Shown here: one piece after another, positions 43,882-53,499 of the stretch
Layout of the letters: the number at the start of each line of letters is the position of its first letter
Numbering within the stretch: the stretch's first letter is position 1
Origin: a bacterium
GTDB taxonomy: Bacteria; Cyanobacteriota; Vampirovibrionia; Gastranaerophilales; Gastranaerophilaceae
Assembly (NCBI GenBank): GCA_017536545.1
Contig: JAFXHF010000014.1
Coordinates: forward strand, 1-64,000
DNA length: 64,000 bases
Reading direction: 5' to 3'
The notes under the pieces: generated by a model
The model's database searches: none
Seen by the model: the letters and a program-made list of their open reading frames with translations, nothing else
What the model was told of the DNA's origin: nothing
Made by a program: the position numbers and the translations under genes

Positions 43882-43935
43882 ACTTTTATGATACATCAAA
43901 ACATATCGTGGGGATATCCTATATTTAATTGAAAT

Positions 43936-43968
43936 TACAAAAACGCACAGATATTTCTGTGCGTCTTT
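43936..43968 (-). terminator. Terminator of the duplicated-motif gene
   Basis: ACGCACAGA and TCTGTGCGT pair with a 4-base loop; on the minus strand the stem is followed by TTTTTG. Confidence 0.75.
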
Positions 43969-43994
43969 ATAAAATTATATTTATTTTATTATAG

Positions 43995-44366
43995 TTATTC
44001 TTCTTCAGAATCTTCGTCTTTTTTAATTTGAGCAACTACCATCTGTGCCATTTCTTTTGCGATAACTTTTTGTGTATCTGCTGGGCAATTTTGTAGCATG
44101 TTCATTGCTGTTCTTAGTGTTGTATCAATATCGTACCAACGACCACGACGGTTATCGTCTAAACCTGAACCTACTGCTGAAATAATATCATCAACTGCTT
44201 CAAATTTCTCATCTTCGATATTGTGTTCGATGATAATTTTGATTAAGTTTAGTGCAACACGAATTTGTGTTTGGTCATCAGTTTCTTCTAAAGTTTTTAC
44301 AGCTTCAGATAGAACTGGGTCTTTGTCATACCAACGTCTGTACTGATTTGAATATTCTTCTTTCAT
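43995..44366 (-). CDS. Protein with a duplicated RWYD motif
   Basis: 123 residues, acidic. Residues 9-28 (YRRWYDKDPVLSEAVKTLEE) and residues 74-92 (RGRWYDIDTTLRTAMNMLQ) are two copies of one motif (RRWYDxDxxLxxAxxxL), each followed by helix, so the protein is an internal duplication. The end is EEDSEEE-like. No known family. AAGGAG precedes the ATG. Confidence 0.7.
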   Translation of the reverse strand: MKEEYSNQYRRWYDKDPVLSEAVKTLEETDDQTQIRVALNLIKIIIEHNIEDEKFEAVDDIISAVGSGLDDNRRGRWYDIDTTLRTAMNMLQNCPADTQKVIAKEMAQMVVAQIKKDEDSEEE

Positions 44367-44412
44367 ACTGTGTCTCCTTTTTATTCAATAATATTTATTG
44401 TTGTTTTTATTT

Positions 44413-44688
44413 CTAGCCCTGTTTGAAGGTTACCCCTTTTGTGCCTTTTGGGTATTTCCAGTCGATTGATTGTTTTTCGCAGGCAATTCTGCATGCTCCA
44501 CATTCAAGACAGTTTTCGTAGTTTACTATTACTTCTTGTTTTTCTTCGCTCCACTCATAAACTTGTGCAGGACAAATATAGGTGCAGTTTTTTGATTTGC
44601 AAGTTTTGCACTTTTCTTTATCAGGCCTCAAATGAGATTCTGTATCAGGTGAGTATTTTAAGGTGTATAATTTTTTATCTAAACTCAT
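44413..44688 (-). CDS. fixX: FixX-type ferredoxin-like protein
   Basis: 91 residues from the ATG at 44688, which overlaps the fixC stop (ATGA). Cysteine clusters CKTCKSKNC and CLECGACRIAC fit a [4Fe-4S] ferredoxin of the FixX family. It passes electrons between an electron-transfer flavoprotein and the FixC dehydrogenase. The longer frame starting at 44724 lies inside fixC and is not used. Confidence 0.92.
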   Translation of the reverse strand: MSLDKKLYTLKYSPDTESHLRPDKEKCKTCKSKNCTYICPAQVYEWSEEKQEVIVNYENCLECGACRIACEKQSIDWKYPKGTKGVTFKQG

Positions 44689-45983
44689 AGCAAAATACTC
44701 CATAATAATTTGATAATTGCCCAAGCATCTTTAAATAGTTCAGAAATTTTTCTATCTGTAAAGATACTTTTAATAAATTTATGATAATTTTCTTTTTTAG
44801 GAACTCCATCAACAGATGTGAACATTTCAAAAAATGCGTTTATCTTTTTCATGTAATAAGATAAAAATGCTTTTTTACGAGAATGCATTACATCCATCAA
44901 ATCTTTGTAAGTTTCCATATCTTTCAATACGAAAGAGTTTTTCAATTTTGTTTCGTAAATAGATAGTGTTGATTTAGAAAAGTCTTTTTTCTCAAATGCT
45001 TCAAGAACAGTTTCTGCTGCAAGTTTTCCACTAATCATTGCAAGATTAGTACCTTCCCAATGTAAATTGTTAACAAGCATTGCAGCATCACCAACAATTA
45101 CAACTCCATTATCGCAAAGTTGAGGAATTGCTTTGTAACCACCTTCTGGGATAAGGTGAGCTGAATATTCTTTAATTGTTCCACCTTCAATAAGTGGTGC
45201 AATTGTTGGGTGCTGTTTAAGTTTTTCCAAAATATCGTAAGGTCTTAAACCTTCTTCAACAAGTTCGTTTAAAGTTACTCCAAGCCCAATTGTAACTGAA
45301 TCTTTATTAGTGTACATAAATCCTAAACCGAGCATGCCAAGCATTGGGCCACCAAAAATTTCAACAATTGAGCCTTCGTCATCTTTTAGTCTAAATCTTT
45401 GGTTAATAGTTTCTTTATCTAGTTTGATAACTTCTTTAACACTAAGTGCGACATCTTTCGTTTGGATATCTTTTCTTAGTCCAATTTGTTTTGCAAGAAG
45501 TGAGTTTACGCCATCTGCTAATATTACAACATCAGCGTAAAATTCTTCCAATTCTGTTTTAACACCAACAATTTTATCATTTTCTTTGATGAGTTCTCGT
45601 ACAACGGTTTCTTCAACAATGTAAGCTCCAGCTTTTCTTGCTTCTTCAGCAGCCCAGCGATCAAACTTACCACGAATTACAGAATAGCTTGTATTATCAT
45701 CTTTTCGGTATGTAATTGTTGTTGAATCTTTTTCACCTAGAATTGCAAAATTGTGTTCAATATTTCGTCTTTCAACAGGTGCTTCTGTTTCAAAATTTGG
45801 GAAAATTTCTAAAGTTGGTTTTGTGTAAATTGCTCCACCAAAAACATTTTTGCTTCCAGCAAATAATCCTCGTTCAATTATTACGACTTCTTTTCCTGCT
45901 CGTGCAAGTGTTATCCCACAAGCAATTCCAGCAGGGCCTGCCCCAACAATAATAACGTCTGTTTTATTTTCCCGATTCAACAT
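44685..45983 (-). CDS. fixC: FixC-type electron transfer flavoprotein dehydrogenase
   Basis: 432 residues. The FAD site is VIIVGAGPAGIACGITLARAGKEVVIIERG, and later VVIVGDAAMLVNNLHWEGTNLAMISGKLAAE gives the GD motif of the ETF:quinone oxidoreductase family. FixABCX complexes bifurcate electrons to ferredoxin and quinone. fixA and fixB are not in the window, so whether this pair is used for bifurcation is uncertain. AGAGAGG precedes the ATG. Confidence 0.88.
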   Translation of the reverse strand: MLNRENKTDVIIVGAGPAGIACGITLARAGKEVVIIERGLFAGSKNVFGGAIYTKPTLEIFPNFETEAPVERRNIEHNFAILGEKDSTTITYRKDDNTSYSVIRGKFDRWAAEEARKAGAYIVEETVVRELIKENDKIVGVKTELEEFYADVVILADGVNSLLAKQIGLRKDIQTKDVALSVKEVIKLDKETINQRFRLKDDEGSIVEIFGGPMLGMLGLGFMYTNKDSVTIGLGVTLNELVEEGLRPYDILEKLKQHPTIAPLIEGGTIKEYSAHLIPEGGYKAIPQLCDNGVVIVGDAAMLVNNLHWEGTNLAMISGKLAAETVLEAFEKKDFSKSTLSIYETKLKNSFVLKDMETYKDLMDVMHSRKKAFLSYYMKKINAFFEMFTSVDGVPKKENYHKFIKSIFTDRKISELFKDAWAIIKLLWSILL

Positions 45984-46210
45984 AAAACCTCTCTATAATC
46001 CTTATTATACATTATAATTTGGCTCTTGTAAAATAGTAAATCGTTTATTTATATGTATTATCACCAATTGTTAAATTACGTAAAATTTTAGCAAAATTTA
46101 CTTGCTTTTTGTTTTAGTATGAATGAAAATACTCAAAAACGGGTGTGTGAAAAATGTTAGTAAATAGTGCAACAAAATTTCGAATAGAGAATAAGTACAA
46201 GGAGGCGTAC

Positions 46211-48619
46211 ATGTCCCCAAATACCATGGCCCCTCTATCCTCAAATTTCTATTCACAAATTAATAATCAAGATATTAAGAGACCTTTAAAAACAAATCAT
46301 TCAGATTTAAGTTTTAAAGGTCTTTCTTTAGGTTATAAACAGTTAGCTAAAGTTTATTCAAAAGAAGAGTTTCTGAAATTCGCTGACAAATATGTTGGTA
46401 GAATGGGAAGAGATCTTTTAGAGGATATTACAGTAAGACATGCGGATAGAACTGGAAGCCTAATAAAAGTTGATGGGGATAATATTACAATTTTCAAAAA
46501 GACAATTCCTCACTTAGCGTGGGATGGTATTATTTATCCTTTCAAAATATTACCTGGTGATTTATTAAACGGTATTGTTGAATTGTTAGGTAAAGTTCCA
46601 TTCTTAAAAGGTTGGTCAGATGATGTTTTAGCAAAACCATTTTTTAGAAATATCAGACAACGTTCAAAAATTGATGCTAAAGTTAACTCTTTAACAGGTT
46701 TAATTACATATAGAGATGTAAAAATCGAATCAGCTTTAGAAGCTCAAGCAAAACAACTTGGTAAAAAAGTATCTGAATTATCTGATGATGTAGTTGCTAG
46801 AATTACAAAAGAAGTTGACGATAAAATGGGTTCAAGTATTTTCCAAAGCGAATTAAAAATGTTTGACCCTAAATCTGGTAATTATGATACAAAGCACGAA
46901 AGAGCATTAAACAGATTAGTATCAGGTTTACCACCTGCAATTTTCTTAGCAAACGATGCTTACAACCTATCAAGAATGATGGATGATGATGACGAAGCTG
47001 CGAAAAAAGAACATAAAACAAGATTTAAACAGGAAACAATCAGAATTTTGACAAGTGGTTATTTAACTTTAATCACAATGGGTGCATTCCAAAAATTCAT
47101 TAACAAATCAAAATTCGGTATTGTTTTAACAACAGGTGTAACAGTATTAGTTACAGAAATGTTCTCTCGTTTATCTAATGGTAAACATATTAAAAAATTA
47201 ACACCAGAAGAAGCTAGAGCAGAAAACGAAAGATTACATAATCCAGAAGCAAAAATCAAGCCAGTTGTTGAATCAAAACAAATTTCTTCAACAGGTGCTC
47301 CTCAATCAGATAAAGATAAAGAAAAAGAAAAATTACAAAAACCATTGTTATCATTTGATACTTTAATGAAAGCTGGTGCTAGTGTTCTTGCTATCGGTTA
47401 CGGTATCAAAGGATTTAAACATATTCCAGCTGTTCAAAAAGCGGCATTAAAATATTTTGAAAATCTTCAAGCAAAAGATGCAGAAAAATTTGCAAAATTA
47501 GGCATTAAAGATTTGAATTTAGAAAATGCTGTAAAAACTTTTGAAGATAAAGTAATTTACAGACCATTTACTCAATTATATAAGAGATTAACTTCTGAAG
47601 TTTATCACGTTGATACAAAGAAATTTGATAATGTAGTTGATGCATTACGTAAAAATGGTTTCAATGAATTGGCAGATAAATATGAAGAAGTAGGCCGTGC
47701 TGCATTAAAATCTACTGCTGATGGTAAACAATATATTGATATGGGTATGAAAGATAAAGGTATCAAACCTTTAGTTAACTTTGTGATTGCTCCATTCAAA
47801 TTTGCTTGGAATACAATTACTCTTCCATATTGGATGATTGATGAAAAATTGATGAGCGTATTTAGAAAAGCAAAACCGAAATCTGGTGCAAAAGATATTG
47901 ATGCATTAGCAAGAAGTTTTGATAAAATTTCTAAACAAGCTGAAAAATTAGCATCAGGTAAAATTACAGAAGCTCAATTAAAAGATTATATTCAAGTAAA
48001 CTTATTAAAAGCGTTCAACGTAGATTCATTATCAAGTGTATCAAATGCTGAATTGTCTAACTTAGCAAAAACAGCAGCATCAATTGCTACAATCTGGTTC
48101 TTGATGACAGATAACTACAATATGGTAATGTTGAAATCAAACGGTAATGACAAACACGGTGCTGAAACTAAGTTTAAAGAAAGATTTGTACAAGAAGGTT
48201 CAAGATTGTTCTATCAAACATTATTGATTGACTTGTTCAACTCAACATTCAGAAATCAATACAACGCATCACTTCTTGGTATGAGTTGGATTACATTAAC
48301 TAATACAACATTAGGTGAAATGCTTACTAGATCATCTGTTGGTACACCACTTGTAAAACATACAAGAGATGAGTTGATTGCAGCTGAAACTGAACGTGAA
48401 AATTCAACTGGATTTAAGAAAAAATACTTTACATTTATGCAACGATTAACAGGTAAACGTTCAATCAAATCATACGAAGTTGCACCTCGTAACAAAGGAA
48501 ATAATCCTAGCCAAGTTACAACAACTTCAACTGTGATTCCTGAGATTAATTCTAATAAAGATATAATCTTTAAAGATGGTGGTGAATTTACCAAGTTCAC
48601 TGCTAATATACAAGCTTAA
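46211..48619 (+). CDS. Large membrane protein with internal duplication
   Basis: 802 residues from the ATG at 46211, set by AAGGAGG 5 nt upstream; an ATG at 46154 lacks a site. Near the N-terminus is the phrase SDLSFKGLS. Two halves are related: residues around 255-360 (PAIFLANDAYNLSRMMDDDDEA...RFKQETIRILTSGYLTLI...TTGVTVLVTEMFSRLSNG) align with residues around 625-755 (IWFLMTDNYNMVMLK...RFVQEGSRLFYQTLLIDLF...TLTNTTLGEMLTRSSVG), each followed by a conserved E-R-rich helix. Hydrophobic helices suggest membrane association. No family is known to me; a lineage-specific protein. Confidence 0.8.
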   Translation: MSPNTMAPLSSNFYSQINNQDIKRPLKTNHSDLSFKGLSLGYKQLAKVYSKEEFLKFADKYVGRMGRDLLEDITVRHADRTGSLIKVDGDNITIFKKTIPHLAWDGIIYPFKILPGDLLNGIVELLGKVPFLKGWSDDVLAKPFFRNIRQRSKIDAKVNSLTGLITYRDVKIESALEAQAKQLGKKVSELSDDVVARITKEVDDKMGSSIFQSELKMFDPKSGNYDTKHERALNRLVSGLPPAIFLANDAYNLSRMMDDDDEAAKKEHKTRFKQETIRILTSGYLTLITMGAFQKFINKSKFGIVLTTGVTVLVTEMFSRLSNGKHIKKLTPEEARAENERLHNPEAKIKPVVESKQISSTGAPQSDKDKEKEKLQKPLLSFDTLMKAGASVLAIGYGIKGFKHIPAVQKAALKYFENLQAKDAEKFAKLGIKDLNLENAVKTFEDKVIYRPFTQLYKRLTSEVYHVDTKKFDNVVDALRKNGFNELADKYEEVGRAALKSTADGKQYIDMGMKDKGIKPLVNFVIAPFKFAWNTITLPYWMIDEKLMSVFRKAKPKSGAKDIDALARSFDKISKQAEKLASGKITEAQLKDYIQVNLLKAFNVDSLSSVSNAELSNLAKTAASIATIWFLMTDNYNMVMLKSNGNDKHGAETKFKERFVQEGSRLFYQTLLIDLFNSTFRNQYNASLLGMSWITLTNTTLGEMLTRSSVGTPLVKHTRDELIAAETERENSTGFKKKYFTFMQRLTGKRSIKSYEVAPRNKGNNPSQVTTTSTVIPEINSNKDIIFKDGGEFTKFTANIQA

Positions 48620-48653
48620 GGGGTAATATGTTAATTCGGTTAATGAAATTTCC

Positions 48654-48683
48654 AAGGTTAGATTTTATCTAACCTTTCTTTTT
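48654..48683 (+). terminator. Terminator of the 802-residue gene
   Basis: AAGGTTAGA and TCTAACCTT pair around TTTTA and are followed by TCTTTTT. Confidence 0.8.
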
Positions 48684-48782
48684 GTCCTCACTGGACGGGG
48701 TATTATGCTACCAATGGTCGGTGGAATTTGATAAATTTGCGTATATAGTGTATAGGTTGGGTGAAACCCAATAATCTAAAAC

Positions 48783-49445
48783 TTATTTTATTGCTGGGAA
48801 AAAGTAACGGATTCCGTCATCTGAACGCCATCTAACGTATCCAGTTTTTGGACTTTTATCCATATCCATTACGCTGATTAGAGCCCAATTCCCTCTTATA
48901 ACATTCAATTTAATTTTTGCAGGGGGTTGAATTACTGAAATTGTCTTTGCTAAATCTTCTGTTGATGCTTTTATATCTTTACAAGTTTCTGGAGCACCAC
49001 CCAATAATGTTAGACCATATTTTTTCCCATAAGTATTATAAAAATTAATCCAAGTCATAAATTTATATGGATCATCCATCTTTATCCAGCCTGTTTTGCC
49101 AGTTGAATCATCATATACGATTTCAATCCAGTCTTCTGTCATATCAGTTACGGCAACAAGTTCTAATGATTTTTGTGGTAAAAATACAACGAAAAATTTT
49201 TCGAAACCAATTTCTGTTGGGAAAAATTCATCTTTATTCCAACGAACTCTATATAAAATTTGTGATTCTTCGCTTGGTTCTTTATAAATTTTAACGTCAT
49301 CTCCAATTTGGTATAACCCGATTGTGCGAGTTTGATTTAATTCTGAACGAACAGGCATGATATCTTTTGAGTAAGTTTCATTGTTGAAACCTATTATTAA
49401 AAAACTCATAACTGTTAATACGAAGAATAACAATATTTTTTTCAT
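48783..49445 (-). CDS. Exported SH3-like protein
   Basis: 220 residues. Signal peptide (MKKILLFFVLTVMSFLIIGFNNETYS), then two SH3b-like beta domains: DDVKIYKEPSEESQILYRVRWNKD... and, after a linker with one Cys, IKLNVIRGNWALISVMDMDKSPKTGYVRWRSDDGIRYF. Bacterial SH3 domains of this type bind peptidoglycan or proteins in the envelope. It follows pheT by 4 nt and is co-transcribed with it, a curious pairing. Confidence 0.75.
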   Translation of the reverse strand: MKKILLFFVLTVMSFLIIGFNNETYSKDIMPVRSELNQTRTIGLYQIGDDVKIYKEPSEESQILYRVRWNKDEFFPTEIGFEKFFVVFLPQKSLELVAVTDMTEDWIEIVYDDSTGKTGWIKMDDPYKFMTWINFYNTYGKKYGLTLLGGAPETCKDIKASTEDLAKTISVIQPPAKIKLNVIRGNWALISVMDMDKSPKTGYVRWRSDDGIRYFFPAIK

Positions 49446-49449
49446 AGAA

Positions 49450-51930
49450 TTACTCCCTGAATGAAATTTGAGCGTATGCTTTTTGAAGTTTTTCTCTAAC
49501 AGATGTCATTTGTTGTTCAATGATTTCATCAGTTAAAGTTGCAGTTTCATCTTGCATTTTGATTCTGAAAGCAACACTTTTGAAACCTTCTTCAACGTGT
49601 TCGCCTTGGTAAACGTCAAAGATTTCAGAACCTTTGAAGATGTTTTGTTTTACGCCACTTTTGATAACTTTTTGGATATCATCGACAGAAACTGTATCAT
49701 TAATGATAAATGCCAAATCACGTCTAACTTCTGGATATTGTGGCAAGTGTTTGAATCTTGGAGTTGTTTCTTTTACTGCCGCAATAACTTGGTCCAAATC
49801 AACTTTGAACAAGAATGCATCTTGGTTAAGTTTTAATTTTTCTTGAAGTGTAGGGTGAATTTGACCAAAATATCCAATAGGTTCTAATTTTTTACCCAAT
49901 AGCATAATAACAGCGGTTCTGTATGGATGGAATATTTTGTGAGTGTTCACCAATTCAGTTTCTTCAAATGGAACGATTTTAATTCTTCTTGTGATTTCTA
50001 AATCTTCAAGTAAGTTTTCAACAATACCTTTTACTGTGAAGAAATCAGTTTTTGTAGGTGATTGCCATTTTGAGTTTTGAACTTCACCAGTTAAAACACC
50101 TTCAAGAACTTGAGTTTCTTTTACACCTGAGAATTTTTCATCAGCTTCAGCTACTTTTTTATAAGTTCTGCCAATTTCGTATGCCCAGAATGTTTTTTGT
50201 CCATTGTCAAAGTTATATTTCATGCAGTTAAGAACACTTGCTGCTAATGTTTGACGAAGCATTGAGTATTCTTCACTTGCAGGGTTTTGAACTTTTACAG
50301 CATTTTCTTCATCAAATGCCATTCTGTATCTGTCAAGCATTGATTTACCAATAAGTGAGCTTGTTTGAATTTCATTTAAGCCTGCTGATAACATCAATTC
50401 GTGAACTCTTTTGATTACTCTTTCAGCAAGTGTAATTGTAGGAGTTTGAGATTTGTTTGGAAGAGTTGGTGCGATTTTGTCGTAACCGTTAATTCTTGCA
50501 ATTTCTTCAATCAAATCAATTTCTCTTGTTACGTCATATGCTCTGAAACTTGGTACTGCAAATTTTGCTGCAGCATCGTTTCCGCCTAGTTTTTCAAACC
50601 CTAAGTTTTCTAAGATGTTGTTACATCTGTCTGCTGAAATTTCACAACCTAAAATTCTCTTCACTTGATTATAACGAAGTGTGATGTGTAAAGGTTCAAG
50701 TTTATTTTCACCATCTTCAACCAAACCAACAACTTCAGCATCAGCATATTGAACTAATAATTGCATTGCTCTCATTAAAGCTGGTTTTACTGATTCAATA
50801 TCAATACCACGTTCAAATCTTGCAGAAGCTTCACTTCTATAACCTGCAGAACGAGCAGATTTTCTGTTTGTAGCAGGTGTGAAGTATGCTGCTTCTAAAG
50901 CAATTGATGTTGTATTGTTGTCGATTTCAGAGTTAGCTCCGCCAAATACACCACCTAAGCAAACTCCTTCTTTTTCTGTTGCAATAAGTACAGAATCAGT
51001 TGTTAAGGTTCTTTCAACTTCGTCTAAAGTCACAAGTTTTTCGCCTTCAACTGCACGTCTTACGCATAGGTAACCATCAAGTTTGTCAAAGTCAAATGCA
51101 TGTAATGGACAACCATATTCAAGCATTACATAGTTTGTGATGTCGACTACGTTGTTGATAGCACGAACGCCTGATGCAACAAGTCTTTTTTGCATCCAAT
51201 CTGGAGAAGGTTTAATTTTGATATTTTTCAAAACTGCGATTGAGTAATATTTACAAACATCTTTATCTTTAATTTCAACTTTGAATTCATCAGTTGTTAA
51301 ATCTTTTGTGTATTCAACATTATTTAATTTAAGAGGAGTGTTGAATAATGCACTAAGTTCTCTAGCAACACCAATAACTGACATTTGGTCACCTCTGTTT
51401 GCTGTTGGTGCAACTTCGATTACTGTATCTTTTTCAAATCCTAAAACGTCTTTAACATCTTCGCCTAAACCAACGTTAGGGAAAATTCTGTTAAGAATTA
51501 GGATACCATCTTCTTCTTGATAGCCACGTTCAGAAACACCTAATTCATCAGATGAACATAGCATACCTTGAGATTCAACTCCACGAATAACCGCTGGAGT
51601 TAAAGTGAACATTTCACCAGTTTTTCTATCTAAAACTTGAGAGCCAACACTTGCGTAAGGTACGATTTGACCTTCTTGAATATTTTGAGCTCCACAAACA
51701 ACAGTTCTTAATTCTGTTCCGTTGTTTACTGTAACTAGGTGTAATCTATCTGAATTTGGATGGTTATCGATTTTTTCGATTTTAACTGTTTTTATATTGG
51801 TAAACATTGGTTTAACGTCTTCCCAACCTTCAACTTCAAGGCCGCTCATAGTAAGTTCGTGAGCAATTTGAGATGTTTCCACGTTTGATAAATCAACGAA
51901 TTCGTTTAACCAATTTAAAGATACTTGCAT
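49450..51930 (-). CDS. pheT: Phenylalanyl-tRNA synthetase beta subunit
   Basis: Large subunit of the alpha2beta2 enzyme. 826 residues: N-terminal OB/EMAP-type domain (KTVKIEKIDNHPNSDRLHLVTVNNG), B3/B4 editing domain, B5 domain (DAAAKFAVPSFRAYDVTREIDLIEEIARINGYDKI), the catalytic-like core and a C-terminal anticodon-binding FDX-ACB domain (KHLPQYPEVRRDLAFIINDTVSVDDI). Usual length for the family. pheS is not adjacent. AGAGGGAAA precedes the ATG. Confidence 0.97.
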   Translation of the reverse strand: MQVSLNWLNEFVDLSNVETSQIAHELTMSGLEVEGWEDVKPMFTNIKTVKIEKIDNHPNSDRLHLVTVNNGTELRTVVCGAQNIQEGQIVPYASVGSQVLDRKTGEMFTLTPAVIRGVESQGMLCSSDELGVSERGYQEEDGILILNRIFPNVGLGEDVKDVLGFEKDTVIEVAPTANRGDQMSVIGVARELSALFNTPLKLNNVEYTKDLTTDEFKVEIKDKDVCKYYSIAVLKNIKIKPSPDWMQKRLVASGVRAINNVVDITNYVMLEYGCPLHAFDFDKLDGYLCVRRAVEGEKLVTLDEVERTLTTDSVLIATEKEGVCLGGVFGGANSEIDNNTTSIALEAAYFTPATNRKSARSAGYRSEASARFERGIDIESVKPALMRAMQLLVQYADAEVVGLVEDGENKLEPLHITLRYNQVKRILGCEISADRCNNILENLGFEKLGGNDAAAKFAVPSFRAYDVTREIDLIEEIARINGYDKIAPTLPNKSQTPTITLAERVIKRVHELMLSAGLNEIQTSSLIGKSMLDRYRMAFDEENAVKVQNPASEEYSMLRQTLAASVLNCMKYNFDNGQKTFWAYEIGRTYKKVAEADEKFSGVKETQVLEGVLTGEVQNSKWQSPTKTDFFTVKGIVENLLEDLEITRRIKIVPFEETELVNTHKIFHPYRTAVIMLLGKKLEPIGYFGQIHPTLQEKLKLNQDAFLFKVDLDQVIAAVKETTPRFKHLPQYPEVRRDLAFIINDTVSVDDIQKVIKSGVKQNIFKGSEIFDVYQGEHVEEGFKSVAFRIKMQDETATLTDEIIEQQMTSVREKLQKAYAQISFRE

Positions 51931-52074
51931 TTATTTTCCCTCTTAATTTTATTAATTTATTAATCTGTGAGAATATTCTAGTACAAAAGAAGTCAGATGT
52001 AAAATAAAAAATGTTTCAATATTTGATTTTGACTGGTGTTTTGTGCTAATATTTTGATTAAGGGTAGGATAATT

Positions 52075-52827
52075 ATGATTCATAAAAAATCAAGAGATGA
52101 AATTAAGCGAATGTGCCATGCAGGACACATTGTTGCTCTTGTTCATCAAAAAATGAAAGAGGTTGTAGAACCTGGAATTTCTACAAAAGAATTGGACAAT
52201 ATTGCAATGCAAGTAATCAAAGAGAACCGTGCTATTCCAACATTCTTGGGTTATCACGGATTTCCTGGATGTATTTGCACATCAATAAATGAACAAGTCG
52301 TTCACGGTATTCCTTCTGAAAAAGTTATTTTAAAAGAAGGTGATATTATTGCGATTGATGTTGGTGCAACTTATGGTGGTATGGTTGGTGATAGTGCTTG
52401 GTCATATGCAGTTGGTAAAATCGCACCAGATGTAGAAAAATTATTAAAAGTTACAGAAGAATCATTATTTGCGGGTATTGAAAAAATGCGTCCAGGTAAT
52501 GTTTTGGATGATATTTCAAAAGCAATTGAATCTGTTGCAAATCGTGAAGGATACGGAATAGTTCGTCAATATGGTGGCCATGGTGTTGGACATGAAATGC
52601 ACGAAGATCCGTTCTTATTCAACTATAGTGTAGGTGATAATACTCTTATTAGACCAAATATCGCAATTGCAATCGAACCGATGTTAAATTTAGGCTGCGA
52701 TGATGTAATTGTTGAAGAAGATGATTGGACTGTAAGTACAAAAGATGGTAAGCCTTCTGCACACTTTGAGCACACAGTAATTGCAACTGATGATGGCCCA
52801 TTAATTACTACAAAATTAATGAAGTAG
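52075..52827 (+). CDS. map: Methionine aminopeptidase, type I
   Basis: Removes the initiator Met. 250 residues from the ATG at 52075, chosen because AGGGTAGGA precedes it; a longer frame lacks a site. Metal ligands are in IAIDVGATYGGMVGDSAW (two Asp), GGHGVGHEMHEDPF (His), and IAIEPM (Glu) with a final Glu in HFEHTVIAT. The substrate His is in YHGFPGCICTSINEQVVHGIP. Divergent from pheT. Confidence 0.97.
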   Translation: MIHKKSRDEIKRMCHAGHIVALVHQKMKEVVEPGISTKELDNIAMQVIKENRAIPTFLGYHGFPGCICTSINEQVVHGIPSEKVILKEGDIIAIDVGATYGGMVGDSAWSYAVGKIAPDVEKLLKVTEESLFAGIEKMRPGNVLDDISKAIESVANREGYGIVRQYGGHGVGHEMHEDPFLFNYSVGDNTLIRPNIAIAIEPMLNLGCDDVIVEEDDWTVSTKDGKPSAHFEHTVIATDDGPLITTKLMK

Positions 52828-52836
52828 GAGAGTTGA

Positions 52837-53499
52837 ATGAATTATTATATAGGTTTATCTTTAGCAGCTGGTTCTAGTATGGACTCTGGGGTTGCTGTTA
52901 TTGATGAAAATAATAAGATTATTCTTTTAGATAAATTATATAAAATGAATGATGTTATTTTCTTTTTTGAAAATTTTTCATCACTAAAAAATTCTAAAGT
53001 TTGTGTATCTGTACCATCAGATAGAACAATGTTAGAGGGTAAATGGCGAGTTTTATCAAAACCTTATCAATTGGTTTCAACAAATAAAAATATGCCAAAT
53101 CGTGATAATTGGACTCAACGTCAATCAACTCGAGGTTCTGAGTATTTAAGAGAATTAACTGAGCGTGGAATTCAAGTTTCAAGATTTGATGTTTATATGA
53201 CAAGACAAAGTTTACATTTGAATTCCTGTTATAAAGACAGATCTCCTGCTGATTGTAAGTTTTTACAAGAAGCTCTTAAATATGAATGGGGTTTTGAAGA
53301 ACTTCCTGTTAATATGATGCCAGTATCCCATTTAGAAGCAATTATAGGGGCGATTATGGCAAAAGAATATGCAAACAATCCTGAAAGAATTAATGTTATT
53401 TATAATTTTAAAGGATTGGATGTTATTGATATTAAAGAAAATCTAAGTATCTCAACTGATATCTATAACTTTGATAAAAAAGTTGAGATAAATAAGTAA
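52837..53499 (+). CDS. Possible RNase H-fold protein (DUF429-like)
   Basis: 220 residues. The opening MNYYIGLSLAAGSSMDSGVAVID is a beta-hairpin as in RNase H-like folds, and the later stretch DCKFLQEALKYEWGFEELPVNMMPVSHLEAIIGAIMAKEYA resembles the conserved C-terminal block of DUF429. The first catalytic Asp of that family is not evident, so activity is doubtful. The gene is 9 nt after map and 0 nt before the TPR gene, so the three form a unit. Confidence 0.6.
   Translation: MNYYIGLSLAAGSSMDSGVAVIDENNKIILLDKLYKMNDVIFFFENFSSLKNSKVCVSVPSDRTMLEGKWRVLSKPYQLVSTNKNMPNRDNWTQRQSTRGSEYLRELTERGIQVSRFDVYMTRQSLHLNSCYKDRSPADCKFLQEALKYEWGFEELPVNMMPVSHLEAIIGAIMAKEYANNPERINVIYNFKGLDVIDIKENLSISTDIYNFDKKVEINK

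Noticed and set aside
46154-46210. Start of the 802-residue protein at the upstream ATG
   Set aside because: The internal ATG at 46211 has a strong AAGGAGG at the right distance; the upstream one has none.
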